A stretch of DNA of 64,000 nucleotides from an uncultured Desulfobacter sp. (GTDB lineage Bacteria; Desulfobacterota; Desulfobacteria; Desulfobacterales; Desulfobacteraceae), in contig NZ_OY762614.1 of the NCBI RefSeq assembly GCF_963666145.1, positions 186,001 through 250,000 on the forward strand, written 5' to 3'. Numbering within the stretch: the stretch's first letter is position 1; each line of letters begins with the position of its first letter. The notes under the pieces are model-generated. The model did no database searches and was not told where the DNA came from. It was given only the letters and a program-made list of their open reading frames with translations. The translations under genes were made by a program, and so were the position numbers. Positions 63,389-64,000 of this stretch are shown piece by piece.

Positions 63389-64000
63389 ATGATTTCCTGT
63401 TACGAAGGACTTCCCGGTGCCGGTAAAACCTATGATGCCATGCGCAAACTCCTGGACAACCTTTCCCAGGGCAGACGCATTTTAACGAACATCTCCGGCC
63501 CGGATCAGGAAGAAAAACAGGAAATCATAAAACACTTCCTCAATCTTGAAGACAGTCAGCTCAAAGAAAGACTTGTCGCTCTGCCAAATCACCAGATCAC
63601 CGAATTCTGGGACCATACCAGCCCGGGTGATCTGGTCATCATTGACGAAGCCCAGAATTTCTTTAATTCCCGGGACTGGCAAACCAAAACAAACCGGGCA
63701 TTCGGCAAATGGGCCAGTGAACACCGTCATATGGGCGTTGACCTTATCCTGATCACCCAAAACGTTGAACGTATCGAAAGCTCTGTCAGGTCCTTGATTG
63801 AATTTACCTACCGTTACAAAAAGCTGAATATGTTCGGTAACCTGATCAAGAAAAAATATGTCCGCTTTTGCTATTACGGGCCATCCCTTGATCAAATAGG
63901 CCAGAAAACCTGTTCCTATGACCCCAAAATATTCAAGTGCTACAAAAGCTATTTTAAGGATGGCACCAAAGAAATAGGCATTGAAAAACCGGCCAATATC
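63389..64000 (+). CDS. zot: Zot/pI-type phage assembly ATPase (partial, runs off the window)
   Basis: 204 codons visible from the ATG at 63389, 2 bases after the DUF2523 stop. Walker A is YEGLPGAGKTYDAMRKLLDN (about 5-24), Walker B DLVIIDEAQNFFNSRD (about 81-96), and HRHMGVDLILITQNVERIES (about 111-130) is the sensor region. All match the cytoplasmic domain of Zot/gpI, the inner-membrane motor that drives filamentous virion extrusion. The membrane span and periplasmic tail, expected after about residue 230, lie outside the window. Confidence 0.92.
   Translation, partial: MISCYEGLPGAGKTYDAMRKLLDNLSQGRRILTNISGPDQEEKQEIIKHFLNLEDSQLKERLVALPNHQITEFWDHTSPGDLVIIDEAQNFFNSRDWQTKTNRAFGKWASEHRHMGVDLILITQNVERIESSVRSLIEFTYRYKKLNMFGNLIKKKYVRFCYYGPSLDQIGQKTCSYDPKIFKCYKSYFKDGTKEIGIEKPANI

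Larger units (their letters stand above)
57731..64000 (+). mobile_element. inovirus (filamentous phage) prophage, left part
   Basis: Gene order on the plus strand is zinc-ribbon protein, methyltransferase-like, small DNA-binding-like, Rep, ssDNA-binding, pIII-like with signal peptide and C-terminal span, DUF2523 (pVI-like) and Zot/pI. The divergent repressor and operators lie at the left. This matches the modular replication-structure-assembly layout of Inoviridae. The right end, probably with the secretin and/or coat gene, lies beyond the window. No integrase is present, so XerCD-type or other host-aided integration is likely. Confidence 0.87.

Noticed and set aside
63389..64000. Zot as a host-acting enterotoxin
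   Set aside because: The visible part is the cytoplasmic ATPase shared by all filamentous phages; the toxin name comes from one Vibrio phage and implies nothing here.
1..64000. CRISPR array
   Set aside because: No series of regularly spaced direct repeats was found anywhere; the two 39-base repeats are 1.74 kb apart.

Overview
The window looks like a chromosome segment of a sulfate-reducing delta-proteobacterium of the Desulfobacteraceae type (Desulfobacter/Desulfobacula-like). This is an inference. It rests on the DUF6399-type transposase, a citramalate-based isoleucine operon, many large two-component proteins, a PEP-CTERM protein, a DsrE-family protein and a di-haem peroxidase. No rRNA, tRNA or CRISPR array was recognised.

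Region 1 (1-8010) is accessory DNA. A DUF6399-type transposase gene is split by an IS3-family element, and removing the element restores the reading frame. Next come a truncated IS66 TnpA and a stretch resembling the 5' end of a group II intron. A two-gene Gabija-type (class 2 OLD) defence system follows: gajA (ATPase-TOPRIM nuclease) and gajB (UvrD-like helicase), abutting on the minus strand.

Region 2 (8010-37450) is mostly core genome: a winged-helix protein, a frameshifted CvfB-type S1 protein coupled to a DUF1456 gene, an ABC-F ATPase, an arylamine N-acetyltransferase, a YajD-type HNH protein, small DsrE and YCII proteins, a sodium/solute symporter and a sirtuin. It also holds a natural fusion of MrfA-type helicase and MrfB-type nuclease, the CmoA/CmoB tRNA wobble-uridine enzymes, a pentapeptide-repeat ion channel with a CheY-like regulator, a cytochrome c peroxidase, a NarL-type two-component pair, an actin-like ParM-family protein next to larB, and a hybrid kinase with a TPR response regulator.

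Region 3 (37450-50450) is housekeeping. An ilvD-ilvB-ilvN-cimA operon makes branched-chain precursors and 2-oxobutanoate through citramalate. It is preceded by a 28-residue leader peptide rich in Ile, Val and Leu codons and a terminator, the layout of a transcription attenuator. lepA, a diguanylate cyclase response regulator, nadC, valS and an acidic protein follow.

Region 4 (50450-57700) is AT-rich and accessory: a HicAB toxin-antitoxin pair, a hemerythrin, a cytidylate-kinase-like protein with a BON domain, a PEP-CTERM protein, and a run of three orphan genes. Two of the three end with their stop codon inside attC-like GCTAAC boxes, which suggests integron-type cassettes.

Region 5 (57731-64000, cut by the window end) is the left part of an inovirus (filamentous phage) prophage. 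It runs: divergent repressor with palindromic operators, zinc-ribbon protein, cytosine-methyltransferase-like protein, small DNA-binding-like protein, rolling-circle Rep, ssDNA-binding protein, pIII-like adsorption protein, pVI-like DUF2523 protein, and a Zot/pI assembly ATPase that runs off the end. No major coat gene is visible before the window ends.
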